Origin: Pontiellaceae bacterium
GTDB taxonomy: Bacteria; Verrucomicrobiota; Kiritimatiellia; Kiritimatiellales; Tichowtungiaceae
Assembly (NCBI GenBank): GCA_029939835.1
Contig: JAOZSE010000007.1
Span: forward strand, 1 to 35,209
Direction: 5' to 3'
Length of the DNA stretch: 35,209 bases
Shown piece by piece: positions 34,881 to 35,209 of this stretch (position 1 is the stretch's first letter; each line of letters starts with the position of its first letter). The notes under the pieces were generated by a model. That model worked only from the letters and a program-made list of their open reading frames with translations. It did not search any database and had not been told where the DNA came from. The position numbers were made by a program, and so were the translations under genes.

Positions 34881-35209
34881 ATGAATAAACGTGCGGTATT
34901 TCATCTGGTTGCTTTTGTTACGCTGGTCATCGGCGCGGCCATGGGCGCTTGCGCGGCGCTGTCATTTTACTGGAACGATCCGGCGTGGACGCAGCACAGC
35001 CTGCTGATTTCCTCGGCCGTTACGATGGCGGTCGCGGGCCTCCTTTTGCTGCTGATGCGCGGCGACATCAACCTTTCGCGCCGCGACGGTTTCGGCGTGG
35101 TCACCTTTGGCTGGCTCTTTGCCGCCGGGTTCGGTGCACTGCCGTATATTTTTTCCGGCATCATTCCCCATCCGATCAGCGCAGTATTTGAAACGATGTC
35201 CGGCTTCAC
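34881..35209 (+). CDS. trkH: TrkH-family potassium uptake protein (truncated by window end)
   Basis: MNKRAVFHLVAFVTLVIGAAMGACAALSFYW...TFGWLFAAGFGALPYIFSGIIPHPISAVFETMSGF; follows trkA; open at the window end and so absent from the ORF track. Confidence 0.88.
   Translation, partial: MNKRAVFHLVAFVTLVIGAAMGACAALSFYWNDPAWTQHSLLISSAVTMAVAGLLLLLMRGDINLSRRDGFGVVTFGWLFAAGFGALPYIFSGIIPHPISAVFETMSGF

Overview
The window reads as a chromosomal segment of a GC-rich bacterium, probably of the PVC group (Kiritimatiellota/Verrucomicrobiota-like). That placement is inferred from a small basic protein of the Chlamydiae/Verrucomicrobia type, PEP-CTERM proteins and the repeat landscape. It carries mostly housekeeping genes: NifU-like, DUF2007, a PD-(D/E)XK nuclease, uvrB, an RluB/RsuA-type pseudouridine synthase, an M16C peptidase, tcdA, VanZ-like, HAD, gcvT, hicAB, gph, a near-complete queuosine cluster (queF, queD, queC, queE, queA, tgt, queH), pgl, panD, two four-helix-bundle genes, a membrane/spermidine-synthase-like fusion, two paralogous secreted-protein/PEP-CTERM gene pairs, DUF1640, a RelE/ParD-like pair, acnA, a YacP-like NYN protein, trkA and the start of trkH. 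The most unusual signal is not one gene but the repeats. (i) Palindromic elements of about 50-60 bp, often bounded by GTAG...CTAC, occur between genes and also in frame inside conserved enzymes (acnA, rluB-like, pgl, spermidine-synthase-like, queA C-terminus). (ii) Degenerate short tandem arrays of period 7, 8, 9 or 10 nt repeatedly contain the stop codon of the adjacent gene, bracket both four-helix-bundle genes, and run in frame through acnA, the spermidine-synthase-like gene and the queH N-terminus. (iii) A 15-nt-period family occurs in inverted pairs. The link between the four-helix-bundle genes and the 9-nt-period arrays is the best candidate for an undescribed mobile or repeat-generating system; this is inference and needs comparative genomics.
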